Shown: positions 40,331 to 49,089 of the stretch, in pieces
Layout of the letters: each line of letters opens with the position of its first letter
Numbering within the stretch: the first letter of the stretch is position 1
Assembly: GCF_020554865.1 (NCBI RefSeq)
Contig: NZ_JAJCIC010000004.1
Span: forward strand, 62,001-126,000
Length of the DNA: 64,000 nt
DNA from: Lacrimispora sp. 210928-DFI.3.58
Lineage (GTDB): Bacteria > Bacillota > Clostridia > Lachnospirales > Lachnospiraceae
Reading direction: 5' to 3'
Translations under genes and position numbers: made by a program
The notes under the pieces: generated by a model
Database searches by the model: none
What the model was told of the DNA's origin: nothing
Seen by the model: the letters and a program-made list of their open reading frames with translations, nothing else

Positions 40331-42565
40331 CTACAGCCGTACCTTGCTCCCCTTTCCGTCCCTCTTTGCCAATTTCAGACGGTTTAGATGAACTTCCTTC
40401 CCTTTATACTCAATGACCGGATCTTCCCCGATCAAAAGCAGCCTCTCCAGCTCCTCATTTTTTGCCAGCTTAATGCCTCTGACGCCTCTGGATGCCTTTT
40501 TAAGAACAGAAATCTCCTCCAATGGGAATCTTAGGAACACACCGTTTGAGGTCTGGAGCACGACTTCTGTCTCCTGCCCCACAGGCACCACAGTCACCAC
40601 GCTGTCACCCTCCTGGAGCTTCGTAGCGGCCACCATGCGGTTATTGGTCTCAAATTCCTCTGCGGGAACCTGCTTTACCATACCCATCTTTGTGGCAAAC
40701 ACCAGCATTTTTTCCTTAAGGTCCTGGGCGCTGGTGAGGTAGCAGATGGTATCCTTTGTGCCGTCATATTTGCTCAAGTTTTCAATTGGCGTGCCCTTAT
40801 CCCGCAGCTTCCCGGAAGGCACATCCATTGCCTTCAGCTGATACAGGCTTCCGCTGGCAGTAAACAGGCACAGCTTATCCGTGTTCAGGCACCGAACCAC
40901 ATGTACCTGCTCCGTGTCCACGGTCTCCTGGTTCCGCTCATAGGTAGCCTTGTCAAGCAGCTTGCAGTATCCGAATCTGTCCAGAACAAACACCACCTCC
41001 TGGACCGGCGCTGCTGCTTCCACATAGACAGCCTCAGGGCCGTCCTCGATCCTTGTGCGCCTGGGCTGGGCAAACTCTGCCTTGATGGCTGCCAGATCTT
41101 CCTTTATCACCTGGTTCATATTTGCACGGCTGCTTAGGATCTTTCTGTACTGGCTGATCTTCTTAAGGGTCTCCTTGTGCTCCTTCTCCAGGGCCAGGAT
41201 CTCCAGACCGATCAGCTTATAGAGACGCATTTCCAGGATAGCGGAGGCCTGACGCTCCGTAAAGTGCAGCTTCTTCGCATCCTCCTCAAAGCCAGGTGCC
41301 TTAAAGTGGATATTGGAAACATCGCCGGTGGTCAGGCAGGCCCTTGCATCCTTTAAATTCTTTGCCCCTCTTAGGATCGCAATGATCAGGTCAATGCAGT
41401 CGCAGGCAGCGATCAGCCCCTCCTGGATCTCCTGCTTCTCCAGTTCCTTGTTTAAGAGTACATTGTACTTGCGCTCCGTATTCTCATATTGGAATTCCAA
41501 AAAGTGTTTTAAAATGCCTTTAAGCCCCAGGGTCTCCGGCCTGCCGTCTGCGATCGCCAGCATATTGACCCCGAAGGTATCCTCCAGCTTTGTCTTCTTA
41601 TAGAGGATATTTTTGATCCTGTCAATGTCCGCATCCTTGCGCAGCTCCAGCACAATGCGGATGCCCTCCTTGTTGGACTGGTTGGAGATGTCCACCACAT
41701 CTGTCAGCTTTTTGGATTCGATCAGGTCTGCAATGTCCACAAGAAACTTATTGATCCCTGCTCCGATCATAGTGTAGGGGATCTCTGAAATGATGAGCTT
41801 ATCCTTATCTGACCTGCGCTTTCCCAGCTCCACCTCAAAACGGCCCCGCAGCTTGATCTTTCCTACGCCGGTCTCATAGATCTCAGGCAGATCCTTTTTG
41901 TTGGCAATGATGCCTCCTGTGGGAAAATCCGGCCCAGGCATGTATTTCATCAGCTCCTGCACCGTCACATCAGGATTATCAATATAAGCATTGACCGCAT
42001 CCACCACCTCGCCCAGGTTATGGGGCGGGATGCTGGTGCTCATACCCACGGCAATGCCCTCCGCGCCATTGATCAGCAGATTGGGAACCCTGACAGGAAG
42101 GACCTCCGGCTCCTTCTCCGTCTCATCGTAATTGGGCACAAAGTTGACGGTCTTATCCAGGTCCTTTAAGTACACCTCCTGGGTAAACTTTTCAAGCCGC
42201 GCCTCCGTATAACGCATGGCCGCCGCCCCGTCTCCCTCAATGGAGCCAAAGTTTCCGTGACCATCCACCAGGGCCATCCCCTTCTTAAAATCCTGGCTCA
42301 TTACCACCAGGGTATCATAGATAGAGCCGTCCCCGTGGGGATGGTATTTACCCATGGTATCGCCCACAATACGCGCCGACTTCCTGTGAGGCTTATCATG
42401 ATCCAGATGCAGCTGGCTCATATCATAAAGGACACGCCTCTGCACCGGCTTTAATCCATCCCTTGCGTCCGGGATCGCCCTTGCAGTGATGACGCTCATC
42501 GAGTAATTCATATAGCTTCTCTGCATTTCCTCGCTGTATTCTGTCCGTAAAATCTTTTCCGCCAT
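40331..42565 (-). CDS. parC: Type IIA topoisomerase subunit A, ParC-like
   Basis: 744 residues. The breakage-reunion domain has [13 protein letters not shown], the HPHGD helix region (about 74-78) and the catalytic Tyr in [10 protein letters not shown] (about 120). The C-terminal beta-pinwheel lacks a GyrA-box (QRRGGKG-like) sequence, which argues for topoisomerase IV rather than gyrase. The quinolone-contact residue after HPHGD is Gly, not Ser/Thr. It lies downstream of the ParE-like gene on the same strand (95-bp gap). Confidence 0.88.
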   Translation of the reverse strand: MAEKILRTEYSEEMQRSYMNYSMSVITARAIPDARDGLKPVQRRVLYDMSQLHLDHDKPHRKSARIVGDTMGKYHPHGDGSIYDTLVVMSQDFKKGMALVDGHGNFGSIEGDGAAAMRYTEARLEKFTQEVYLKDLDKTVNFVPNYDETEKEPEVLPVRVPNLLINGAEGIAVGMSTSIPPHNLGEVVDAVNAYIDNPDVTVQELMKYMPGPDFPTGGIIANKKDLPEIYETGVGKIKLRGRFEVELGKRRSDKDKLIISEIPYTMIGAGINKFLVDIADLIESKKLTDVVDISNQSNKEGIRIVLELRKDADIDRIKNILYKKTKLEDTFGVNMLAIADGRPETLGLKGILKHFLEFQYENTERKYNVLLNKELEKQEIQEGLIAACDCIDLIIAILRGAKNLKDARACLTTGDVSNIHFKAPGFEEDAKKLHFTERQASAILEMRLYKLIGLEILALEKEHKETLKKISQYRKILSSRANMNQVIKEDLAAIKAEFAQPRRTRIEDGPEAVYVEAAAPVQEVVFVLDRFGYCKLLDKATYERNQETVDTEQVHVVRCLNTDKLCLFTASGSLYQLKAMDVPSGKLRDKGTPIENLSKYDGTKDTICYLTSAQDLKEKMLVFATKMGMVKQVPAEEFETNNRMVAATKLQEGDSVVTVVPVGQETEVVLQTSNGVFLRFPLEEISVLKKASRGVRGIKLAKNEELERLLLIGEDPVIEYKGKEVHLNRLKLAKRDGKGSKVRL

Positions 42566-42660
42566 TTTAACCTATTCTCCCATTTCCTGTCTATACCTGA
42601 TATCCTGCCTGCGTCTCCTGCCGCTGACCAGCCCAGAAACAGCAGCGGATCTTCCTTTCC

Positions 42661-44580
42661 CTACGCATCGATCTCCGCCTCATCCGCATGCTCATAGATG
42701 AACTGCCTTCTGGGGCCAACTTCGCTTCCCATGAGCATCTCCGTCACCTCGGAAGCCAGCCTGGCATCCTCGATCTCCACTCGTTTCAGTACACGCCGCT
42801 CCGGGTCAAGGGTGGTCTCCCAAAGCTGCTCTGCGTCCATTTCACCTAAGCCCTTATACCTCTGCAGGGTAAAATCTCCTGTGTGGGTCTTCCGGTACCT
42901 TTCCAGCTCCTTCTCATCATAGAGGTACTGCTCCTCGCCTCTCTTCGGGATCACCTTGAACAGGGGCGGCATGGCAATATACACATGTCCGTCATAGATC
43001 AGCTCCGGCATAAAGCGGTACAAAAAGGTGAGCAGCAGCGTATCAATATGGCTTCCGTCCACATCCGCATCCGTCATGAGGATGATCTTGTCATACCGCA
43101 GCTTTGTGATGTCAAAATCATTGCCATAGCCCTCTGAGAAGCCGCAGCCAAAGGAATTGATCATGGTCTTGATCTCCGCATTGGCAAGCACCTTGTCCAT
43201 GGAGGCCTTCTCCACATTCAGGATCTTTCCGCGGATGGGAAGAATGGCCTGGTACTGCCTGTTCCTGGCTGTCTTTGCGGAGCCTCCGGCGGAATCACCC
43301 TCTACGATGAAGATCTCACACTTGGAGGCATCCCGGCTCTCACAGTTTGCCAGCTTTCCGTTGCTGTCAAAGGAAAACTTTGACTTTGTGAGCATGTTGG
43401 TCTTTGCCTTCTCCTCTGCCCTGCGGATCTTTGCCGACTTCTCCGCACAGCTGATAATGCCCTTCAAGACCTCCACATTTCTGTCAAAATACATCTGCAG
43501 CTCATCCCCGGTCACCGTAAATACCGCCTTTGTGGCATCGGCGCTGGCAAGCTTTGTCTTTGTCTGTCCCTCAAAAATAGGATCCGGATGCTTTACCGCC
43601 ACCACGGCCGTCATGCCGTTCCTGGTGTCTGCTCCCGTAAAATTCGTATCCTTCTCCTTTAAAATGCCTAACTCCCTGGCATAGCTGTTGATCATGGCTG
43701 TAAACTTGGTCTTAAAGCCGATCAGATGGGTGCCGCCCTCCTGGGTAAAGATATTGTTGCAGAAGCCTAAGATATTCTCCTCAAAGGTGTCCACAAACTG
43801 GATGGCGGCCTCCACCTCCACCTTATCCACTACACCCTTAAAGTAAATGGGATCGTGGACCGGGGTTTTGCCGGAATTCAGCTCCTTTACGTATGCAATG
43901 ATCCCGTCCGGCTCATGGAAGATGATCTTCTCCTCCTCCCCCGGCCTGCGGTTCTCATAATACAGCGTCAGCTGGGGATTTAAGTAGGCTGTCTCATGAA
44001 GGCGGCTCTTCAACCAATCCGCTTTAAATCTGGTCTTCTCAAAGATCTCCCCGTCCGGAAGGAAGTTGATCTGGGTCCCCGTTTCCCTGGTCCTTCCCAC
44101 CACCGGCAGGAGTCCCTTCTCCAGCTGCACCACCGGGACTCCCTTCTCATAGGCATCGTGATAAACAGCGCCGTCACGGTATATTTTTACGTCCATATGT
44201 TCTGACAATGCGTTTACCACAGAGGAACCCACGCCGTGAAGGCCCCCGCTGGTCTTGTAGGCGTTATTGTCAAATTTGCCTCCTGCGTGCAGGGTGGACA
44301 GCACTACTCTGGCCGCTGATACCCCCTTCTTGTGCATTTCCACCGGAATACCCCGTCCATTGTCCCGCACCGTGCAGGAGCCGTCCTTTTCCAGGCGCAC
44401 CCACACGCTGGTGCAGAAGCCTGCCAGATGCTCGTCCACCGCATTGTCCACGATCTCATAGATCAGATGGTTCAGCCCCTTTGAGCCCACACTGCCTATA
44501 TACATGCCCGGCCGCTTCCGCACAGCCTCCAGGCCTTCCAGCACCGTTATACTGTCCGCATTATATTGTTCCTTTGCCAT
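42661..44580 (-). CDS. parE: Type IIA topoisomerase subunit B, ParE-like
   Basis: 639 residues. The GHKL ATPase has YEIVDNAVDEHLAG (N-box), RDNGRGIPVEMH and GGLHGVGSSVVNAL. The TOPRIM domain has IVEGDSAGGSAK and MTDADVDGSHI. The final QRYKGLGEMDAEQLWETT block is canonical. It supplies ATP-driven strand passage with the ParC-like subunit. The second of two adjacent ATGs was chosen because GGAGG is six bases upstream of it. Confidence 0.9.
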   Translation of the reverse strand: MAKEQYNADSITVLEGLEAVRKRPGMYIGSVGSKGLNHLIYEIVDNAVDEHLAGFCTSVWVRLEKDGSCTVRDNGRGIPVEMHKKGVSAARVVLSTLHAGGKFDNNAYKTSGGLHGVGSSVVNALSEHMDVKIYRDGAVYHDAYEKGVPVVQLEKGLLPVVGRTRETGTQINFLPDGEIFEKTRFKADWLKSRLHETAYLNPQLTLYYENRRPGEEEKIIFHEPDGIIAYVKELNSGKTPVHDPIYFKGVVDKVEVEAAIQFVDTFEENILGFCNNIFTQEGGTHLIGFKTKFTAMINSYARELGILKEKDTNFTGADTRNGMTAVVAVKHPDPIFEGQTKTKLASADATKAVFTVTGDELQMYFDRNVEVLKGIISCAEKSAKIRRAEEKAKTNMLTKSKFSFDSNGKLANCESRDASKCEIFIVEGDSAGGSAKTARNRQYQAILPIRGKILNVEKASMDKVLANAEIKTMINSFGCGFSEGYGNDFDITKLRYDKIILMTDADVDGSHIDTLLLTFLYRFMPELIYDGHVYIAMPPLFKVIPKRGEEQYLYDEKELERYRKTHTGDFTLQRYKGLGEMDAEQLWETTLDPERRVLKRVEIEDARLASEVTEMLMGSEVGPRRQFIYEHADEAEIDA

Positions 44581-44672
44581 CATATTCCTCCATATCTGGC
44601 GGATATACGCTTATCCGCCGGTCCTATAGTATTAAACCATATTTGTCCGGCTTTGGCAAGTGAGAACCTGAT

Positions 44673-44915
44673 CCGGGGCCGCCCTGCGGGTTGAGTTCAG
44701 TCGGCTGCCGGGAGGGCGGCTGGAGCGACTTTGCAGGACATTAGAAGCACTTAGTCAGCTGGTTTTTCCGTTCAGAGCAGCATCAATGATTGTCTGAGCG
44801 CAGCGAGTTGCTTTGATGCTGCTCTGGCTTTTCGGAAAAATCAGGTGTCTTAGTGCTTCTTATGTCCGAAACCGGAGCGGCAGCCGACTGAACTCACCCC
44901 GCAGAGCGGCCCCGG
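44673..44915. repeat. 243-bp long palindrome upstream of the ParE-like gene
   Basis: CCGGGGCCGC (44673) is inverted at 44906-44915. The arms continue with GAGTTCAGTCGGCTGCCG (44693-44710), inverted at 44879-44896, and GAAGCACT. They end in a central stem AGAGCAGCATCA/TGATGCTGCTCT. It fills most of the 343-bp gap 44581-44923, which otherwise holds only a possible promoter for the ParE-like gene (TTGCCA with TTTAAT). No ORF with a ribosome site is visible. Confidence 0.85.
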
Positions 44916-44923
44916 CACTGATA

Positions 44924-45145
44924 TCATACCTTCGGAAACCCCAGTTCTTCCTCCAGCTCCTTCACGATCCTGCGAAGCTCCAGACTGGGCTCCTGTTTCT
45001 CAAAATCCAGGTAGGATAAAAGCTCGAACAGCCTGTCCGGCTTTCCGCCCAGCACAAGATCCAGATCCATCACCAGCCGGTTCCTTTCTTTCTCCTCCTC
45101 TGTCATATTCTCATAACATTCTCTGCAACATTCTCTTCTGTCCAT
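44924..45145 (-). CDS. Uncharacterised small acidic protein, 73 residues
   Basis: Not recognised. The N-terminus MDRRECCRECYENMTEEEKE has a CCxxC cysteine cluster that could bind metal. The rest is helical and acidic, ending ELEEELGFPKV. AAAGGAG stands seven bases before the ATG at 45145, supporting translation. Its stop lies 8 bp from the long palindrome. Confidence 0.55.
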   Translation of the reverse strand: MDRRECCRECYENMTEEEKERNRLVMDLDLVLGGKPDRLFELLSYLDFEKQEPSLELRRIVKELEEELGFPKV

Positions 45146-45221
45146 TGATCTACTCCTTTCTGCATATTTATGGTACAAGTCTGAGCTATAGGAAGAAAAC
45201 TATACAACATCCTCCAAAAAA

Positions 45222-45259
45222 GAAAAACACTGCAAGCCAGCTCAATGCCAGCCTGCAGT
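45222..45259 (-). terminator. Strong minus-strand terminator
   Basis: ACTGCAGGCTGGC pairs with GCTGGCTTGCAGT (two G-U pairs) and is followed by GTTTTTC. It would end a transcript from the remnant frame in this gap. Confidence 0.7.
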
Positions 45260-45425
45260 ATTTCATTCCATGATCAGCTCTTCAGGTATATTAAATTTTC
45301 CATTGTCCAATTCTGCATTCGCGGCGTCTGCTTGATTGCTCTCTCTGACGATCTATTCCACTTTCGTTCTGCAATCATTGCAGGTTTCTCCAGATACTTA
45401 TAAACTCACAGTTCCCAATCTGAGC

Positions 45426-45466
45426 AAAAAGGCAGCTCTTCAGCACAATGCTGGGAGCTGCCTTTT
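45426..45466 (-). terminator. tRNA-Gly terminator
   Basis: AAAAGGCAGCTC and GAGCTGCCTTTTT form a long stem just after the tRNA on the minus strand. Confidence 0.8.
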
Positions 45467-45473
45467 CTCTAAG

Positions 45474-45544
45474 AGCAGATGACGGGAATCGAACCCGCCT
45501 CCTCAGCTTGGGAAGCTGATATTCTACCGATGAACTACATCTGC
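45474..45544 (-). tRNA. tRNA-Gly (anticodon CCC)
   Basis: A cloverleaf with acceptor GCAGATG/CATCTGC, anticodon stem TCAGC/GCTGA with loop TTCCCAA, T loop GTTCGAT and discriminator T. CCA is not encoded. It reads GGG codons. Confidence 0.95.
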
Positions 45545-45557
45545 AAAAGCAATATTT

Positions 45558-45585
45558 ATTATAGCACATCTGGTAGATTTTGCAA
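45558..45585 (-). promoter_or_regulatory. tRNA-Gly promoter
   Basis: Minus-strand TTGCAA (45580-45585) and TATAAT (45558-45563) with a 16-bp spacer, directly after the fbp stop. Confidence 0.75.
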
Positions 45586-45593
45586 GTTTATTT

Positions 45594-47558
45594 TTACTTT
45601 TTTAGAGGAAACTTTTCGACAATGATGCCGGAATGGTATGCCTCCAGCAGTTCCTCCAGGTCGCGTATCTTTGCACGCAGCTGTTTTCCTGTATCCGTGT
45701 CTCCTACCAGCTTGCGGCTGGAAACACGCTTGATGACAATGCTTTCCGAGTAAATGTCGCTCTCATTGGCAATGGCGGATTCCGTGGACTCAAAGGGCTC
45801 ATGGGCAGCCAGGATCAGGCCGTAGGAGTTGTAGATCAGGGTGTAGCCGGCAATACCGGTCTCCTTCTGATAGGCCTTTGAAAAGCCTCCGTCGATGACA
45901 AGGACCTTGCCGCCGCATTTTACAGGATTCTCCCCGTTCTTTGACTTTACGGGCACATGGCCGTTGATGATATGGCTGTCCTCCTCCGGCAGGCCAAACT
46001 CCTTCAGGATCCGGTTGGCTACCTCCTCCTTTTCTAACAGGTTATAGTATGGATTCTTCTTCTCCTTGTGGGTCTCCTTCTCCGCTAAAAAGTAACGCTC
46101 GAAGGTGGCCATCTTATCCTTTCCAAACAGCGGGGAATTCTCATGGAGCCAGATATACCACATCATATCGCGCCCCCGCTCCCGCTCTGCCAGATCCACT
46201 GACACAAAACCCTTCCGGATACAGCTGTCCAGATACTCGTACAGCTCCCTTCCCTTATATCTGTTTCCGTACAGCTCCACCTCCTTAAAGCTGCCGTCCT
46301 CATTTAAGGGCACACAGCCGTGGTAGAGCAGGTTGCCGTTGTAGACCTTGTAAAGGCTTCCCTTTGCCAGGAGGAAGCGCATATGCTGCTGGAGCTTTTC
46401 ACAATTTAAAAATGCCTTCTCCAGACGGTCCATGATGAACGCTTCTTCTTCCGTGAGACCGTATGGATTCAGTGGGTTCACTGTGGGGAAATTCGTATCC
46501 AGCATGGGATATTCTTTCCCATCTATGAGGATCGTATCATGCTCGAAATCAATGCAGTGGAGCAGGTTCCGGCTCTCTAAGCCAAATTCCGGATGCTCCC
46601 TTATGATCTGGCCCTCCACCTTGAACTGGATGATGGAGATCGCCTTGTGCATTTTGATGTTGAGCTCTGCCTCACTGGGACTGCAGGCGTTTGTTCCCTT
46701 GAGCTGGAAGCAGGTGCAGGGATCACTGCCATATGTATCCAGGGCAAAGGTGGCAAGAGGCAGAAGGTTGATGCCATAGCCGTCCTCCAGAATATCCAGG
46801 TTTCCGTACCTGGCGCAGATGCGGATCACATTGGCAATGCAGCCCCTCTGCCCGGCTGCCGCCCCCATCCACAGCACATCGTGGTTGCCCCACTGGATAT
46901 CAAGGGAATGATAAGTCATGAGCTTGTCCATGATGATATGTGGTCCGGGACCTCTGTCATAGATATCACCCAGGATATGGAGATGGTCCACCACAAGCCT
47001 CTGTATGAGTTCACAGAGAGCCACGATAAAGGCCTCCGCCCGGCCCAGGCGGATCATGGTCTGGACAATGGCATTGTAATAGGATTCCTTGTCCCGCACA
47101 TCCATTTTTTCTGTCATGAGCTCCTCAATGATGTAGGAAAACTCCGTCGGCAGGGCCTTGCGCACCTTGGAGCGGGTGTACTTGCTGCCTGCGCTCTTTG
47201 CCACCTCAATGAGACGGTACAGCGTGATCTTGTACCAGTCCTCCCTGTTGTTGGCCGTCTCCAGGATCTGGGCCATTTTCTCCCTGGGATAGTAGATCAG
47301 GGTTGCAAGGGACTGCTTATCCTGCTTGCTTAAGGTATTCCCAAAGACATCGTTCACCTTCCGGCGTACTGCGCCGGAGCCGTTTTTGAGCACATGGGAA
47401 AATGCCTCGTACTCCCCATGAATGTCTGTCAAAAAATGCTCTGTGCCCTTTGGCAGGTTCAAGATCGCTTCCAGGTTGATGGCCTCTGTGGAAGCAGCCG
47501 CTATGGTTGGATACAGTTCTGACAGGCGTTCCAGATACCTGATCTGAAGATTATCCAT
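45594..47558 (-). CDS. fbp: Fructose-1,6-bisphosphatase, class III
   Basis: 654 residues, the size of the Firmicute class III enzyme, unrelated to classes I and II. The metallophosphoesterase motifs are LTDIHGEYEAF (about 43-53), LGDIYDRGPGPH (about 197-208) and WGNHDVLWMG (about 223-232), with a later NGHVPVK His. It dephosphorylates fructose-1,6-bisphosphate in gluconeogenesis. It follows the AI-2E-family gene by 26 bp and is probably in its operon. Confidence 0.95.
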   Translation of the reverse strand: MDNLQIRYLERLSELYPTIAAASTEAINLEAILNLPKGTEHFLTDIHGEYEAFSHVLKNGSGAVRRKVNDVFGNTLSKQDKQSLATLIYYPREKMAQILETANNREDWYKITLYRLIEVAKSAGSKYTRSKVRKALPTEFSYIIEELMTEKMDVRDKESYYNAIVQTMIRLGRAEAFIVALCELIQRLVVDHLHILGDIYDRGPGPHIIMDKLMTYHSLDIQWGNHDVLWMGAAAGQRGCIANVIRICARYGNLDILEDGYGINLLPLATFALDTYGSDPCTCFQLKGTNACSPSEAELNIKMHKAISIIQFKVEGQIIREHPEFGLESRNLLHCIDFEHDTILIDGKEYPMLDTNFPTVNPLNPYGLTEEEAFIMDRLEKAFLNCEKLQQHMRFLLAKGSLYKVYNGNLLYHGCVPLNEDGSFKEVELYGNRYKGRELYEYLDSCIRKGFVSVDLAERERGRDMMWYIWLHENSPLFGKDKMATFERYFLAEKETHKEKKNPYYNLLEKEEVANRILKEFGLPEEDSHIINGHVPVKSKNGENPVKCGGKVLVIDGGFSKAYQKETGIAGYTLIYNSYGLILAAHEPFESTESAIANESDIYSESIVIKRVSSRKLVGDTDTGKQLRAKIRDLEELLEAYHSGIIVEKFPLKK

Positions 47559-47584
47559 GCTCCTCCTCCTTTCTTTCCATTCGC

Positions 47585-48829
47585 TTACTTTTTCTTCAGC
47601 TCTACATATACCTTTTCCTCTTCGTCAATATAGTCCAGTTCCATATAATCCTCTGTCCTTCCGGACAGATTTTTCTTCACAAGAGCGCCCCTGATATAGG
47701 CGGATACCGAGCGGTAGATGACCGCAAAGGCCGGCACTGCGATCACCATGCCCACAAAGCCGAACAAACCGCCAAACAGCAGGATGGAAAAGAGCACCCA
47801 GAAGCTGGGAAGCCCAGTGGAGCCTCCTAAGATCTTCGGTCCCAGGATATTGCCGTCAAACTGCTGGAGCACCAGGATAAAGATCAAAAAATACAGGCAC
47901 TTCATAGGGCTTACCAGAAGGATCAGAAATGCGCTGGGTATTGCTCCGATGAATGGTCCGAAAAATGGGATCACGTTGGTAACGCCGATGATTACACTGA
48001 CAAGCAGCACATAGGGCATTTTGAGAAATTTCATGGCAAAAAAGCACATGATCCCGATGATCAGGGAATCCAGAAGCTTACCTGTGATAAAGCCCCCGAA
48101 CACGCTGTGGGCAAAGCGCACCTCGCCGATGATGCGGTTGGCATCCTTTACCCGCAAAAGCCCGTATAGGATCTTCTTTGACTGGGCGCAGAGGGTATCC
48201 TTCATATTCAGAAAATATACCATCACGATCATGCCGATCAGGATATTTTTCACCACGGTAAACACGCTTAAGATGCCTGTGGACACCCGGTTAAACAGCA
48301 TGGAGGCATTTGGCACAGCCTCTGTGGTGAGCCATACCTGGAATTTCTCCACCATCTGCTCGTACAGAGGCATGATAGTGTGCTCCAGGGATGGATTGTC
48401 CTCCAAAAGCTTTGTGAGCCACTGGGTCAGGTTGTTGACATTGCCCTCAATGCTGCTCTGGAGTCCCAGGATACTGTCGTAGATCTGTGGAATGATCATC
48501 CAGCACAGCCCTGCTACAATGGATAAAAGCACTGCCAGGCTCACGATCGTTGCCGCCATCTTTCCGATCCCCCGCCTTGTGTGCTCTGTCTTTACCACAC
48601 GCCTCAGTTTCTCCTCTGTCCGTGAAAGTGTGCGGTTGTAGATCGGGAGCATCAGATAAGCCAGCACGCCCCCATAGATGATGGGCATCAGGATCCCTGC
48701 CAGCTTTCCAAAGGCATTGGATACCACATCAAACCGCGATAAAAAGAAGCCGAAGGCCACGCTGCAGGCGATCACTGCCAGCGCCGTGACACCCCAGTAT
48801 ATATATTGTTTAAATTTGGGATTTTTCAT
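47585..48829 (-). CDS. AI-2E-family (YdbI/PerM) membrane transporter
   Basis: About 414 residues with about eight hydrophobic segments. The family core is GFITGKLLDSLIIGI, NVIPFFGPFIGAIPSAF and GNILGPKILGGSTGL. Members export quorum-sensing AI-2 or, in other cases, act as sodium/proton antiporters; the substrate here is unknown. ATG 48829 has AGGAG ten bases upstream. Confidence 0.88.
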   Translation of the reverse strand: MKNPKFKQYIYWGVTALAVIACSVAFGFFLSRFDVVSNAFGKLAGILMPIIYGGVLAYLMLPIYNRTLSRTEEKLRRVVKTEHTRRGIGKMAATIVSLAVLLSIVAGLCWMIIPQIYDSILGLQSSIEGNVNNLTQWLTKLLEDNPSLEHTIMPLYEQMVEKFQVWLTTEAVPNASMLFNRVSTGILSVFTVVKNILIGMIVMVYFLNMKDTLCAQSKKILYGLLRVKDANRIIGEVRFAHSVFGGFITGKLLDSLIIGIMCFFAMKFLKMPYVLLVSVIIGVTNVIPFFGPFIGAIPSAFLILLVSPMKCLYFLIFILVLQQFDGNILGPKILGGSTGLPSFWVLFSILLFGGLFGFVGMVIAVPAFAVIYRSVSAYIRGALVKKNLSGRTEDYMELDYIDEEEKVYVELKKK

Positions 48830-48912
48830 GATAAATTTACTCCTATGGTGTAAGTTTTGCCTCATTTGGGCCAATCATTCAAAATAGACTGCCATCTGTG
48901 GTTTATATCACC

Positions 48913-48941
48913 AGTATATCATGACTCTATTCTTACAGCAA
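48913..48941 (-). promoter_or_regulatory. Promoter of the AI-2E-family gene and fbp
   Basis: Minus-strand TTGCTG (48936-48941) and TATACT (48913-48918) with a 17-bp spacer, 83 bp before the start. Confidence 0.6.
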
Positions 48942-48993
48942 TTGGGATTTTTCGCGGATTGCGCACAGAAGTGGATTTTTACGGTATTTTAAC

Positions 48994-49070
48994 AGGAGGC
49001 CGGTGATCCGTTCACCAGCCTCCTTCTTCATTACGAAGTATCCAGCAAAACGCGCCAGTGACGCGTTTTG
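48994..49070 (-). terminator. Tandem hairpins after cstA
   Basis: CAAAACGCG/CGCGTTTTG (49046-49070) and AGGAGGC-GGTGA/TCACC-GCCTCCT (48994-49024) lie in tandem past the cstA stop. The outer one is followed on the minus strand by GTTAAAAT. Confidence 0.6.
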
Positions 49071-49089
49071 TCGGATTTTCAGAATACGA

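Larger units (their letters stand above)
45146..45473 (-). other. Gap with two terminators and a decayed reading frame
   Basis: This 328-bp stretch between the small acidic protein and tRNA-Gly has a strong hairpin at 45229-45259 and the tRNA-Gly terminator. Between them one minus-strand frame reads ETCNDCRTKVE, stop, then a further 29 codons ending PEELIME at 45263. There is no start or ribosome site, so it looks like a gene remnant at best. Confidence 0.35.

Noticed and set aside
45263..45400. A possible decayed small gene (ETCNDCRTKVE, stop, then 29 codons)
   Set aside because: No start codon or ribosome site and an internal stop; kept only as a note on the gap, not called as a gene.
45375..45569. 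A 64-codon minus-strand open frame
   Set aside because: It runs through tRNA-Gly; the frame is incidental.
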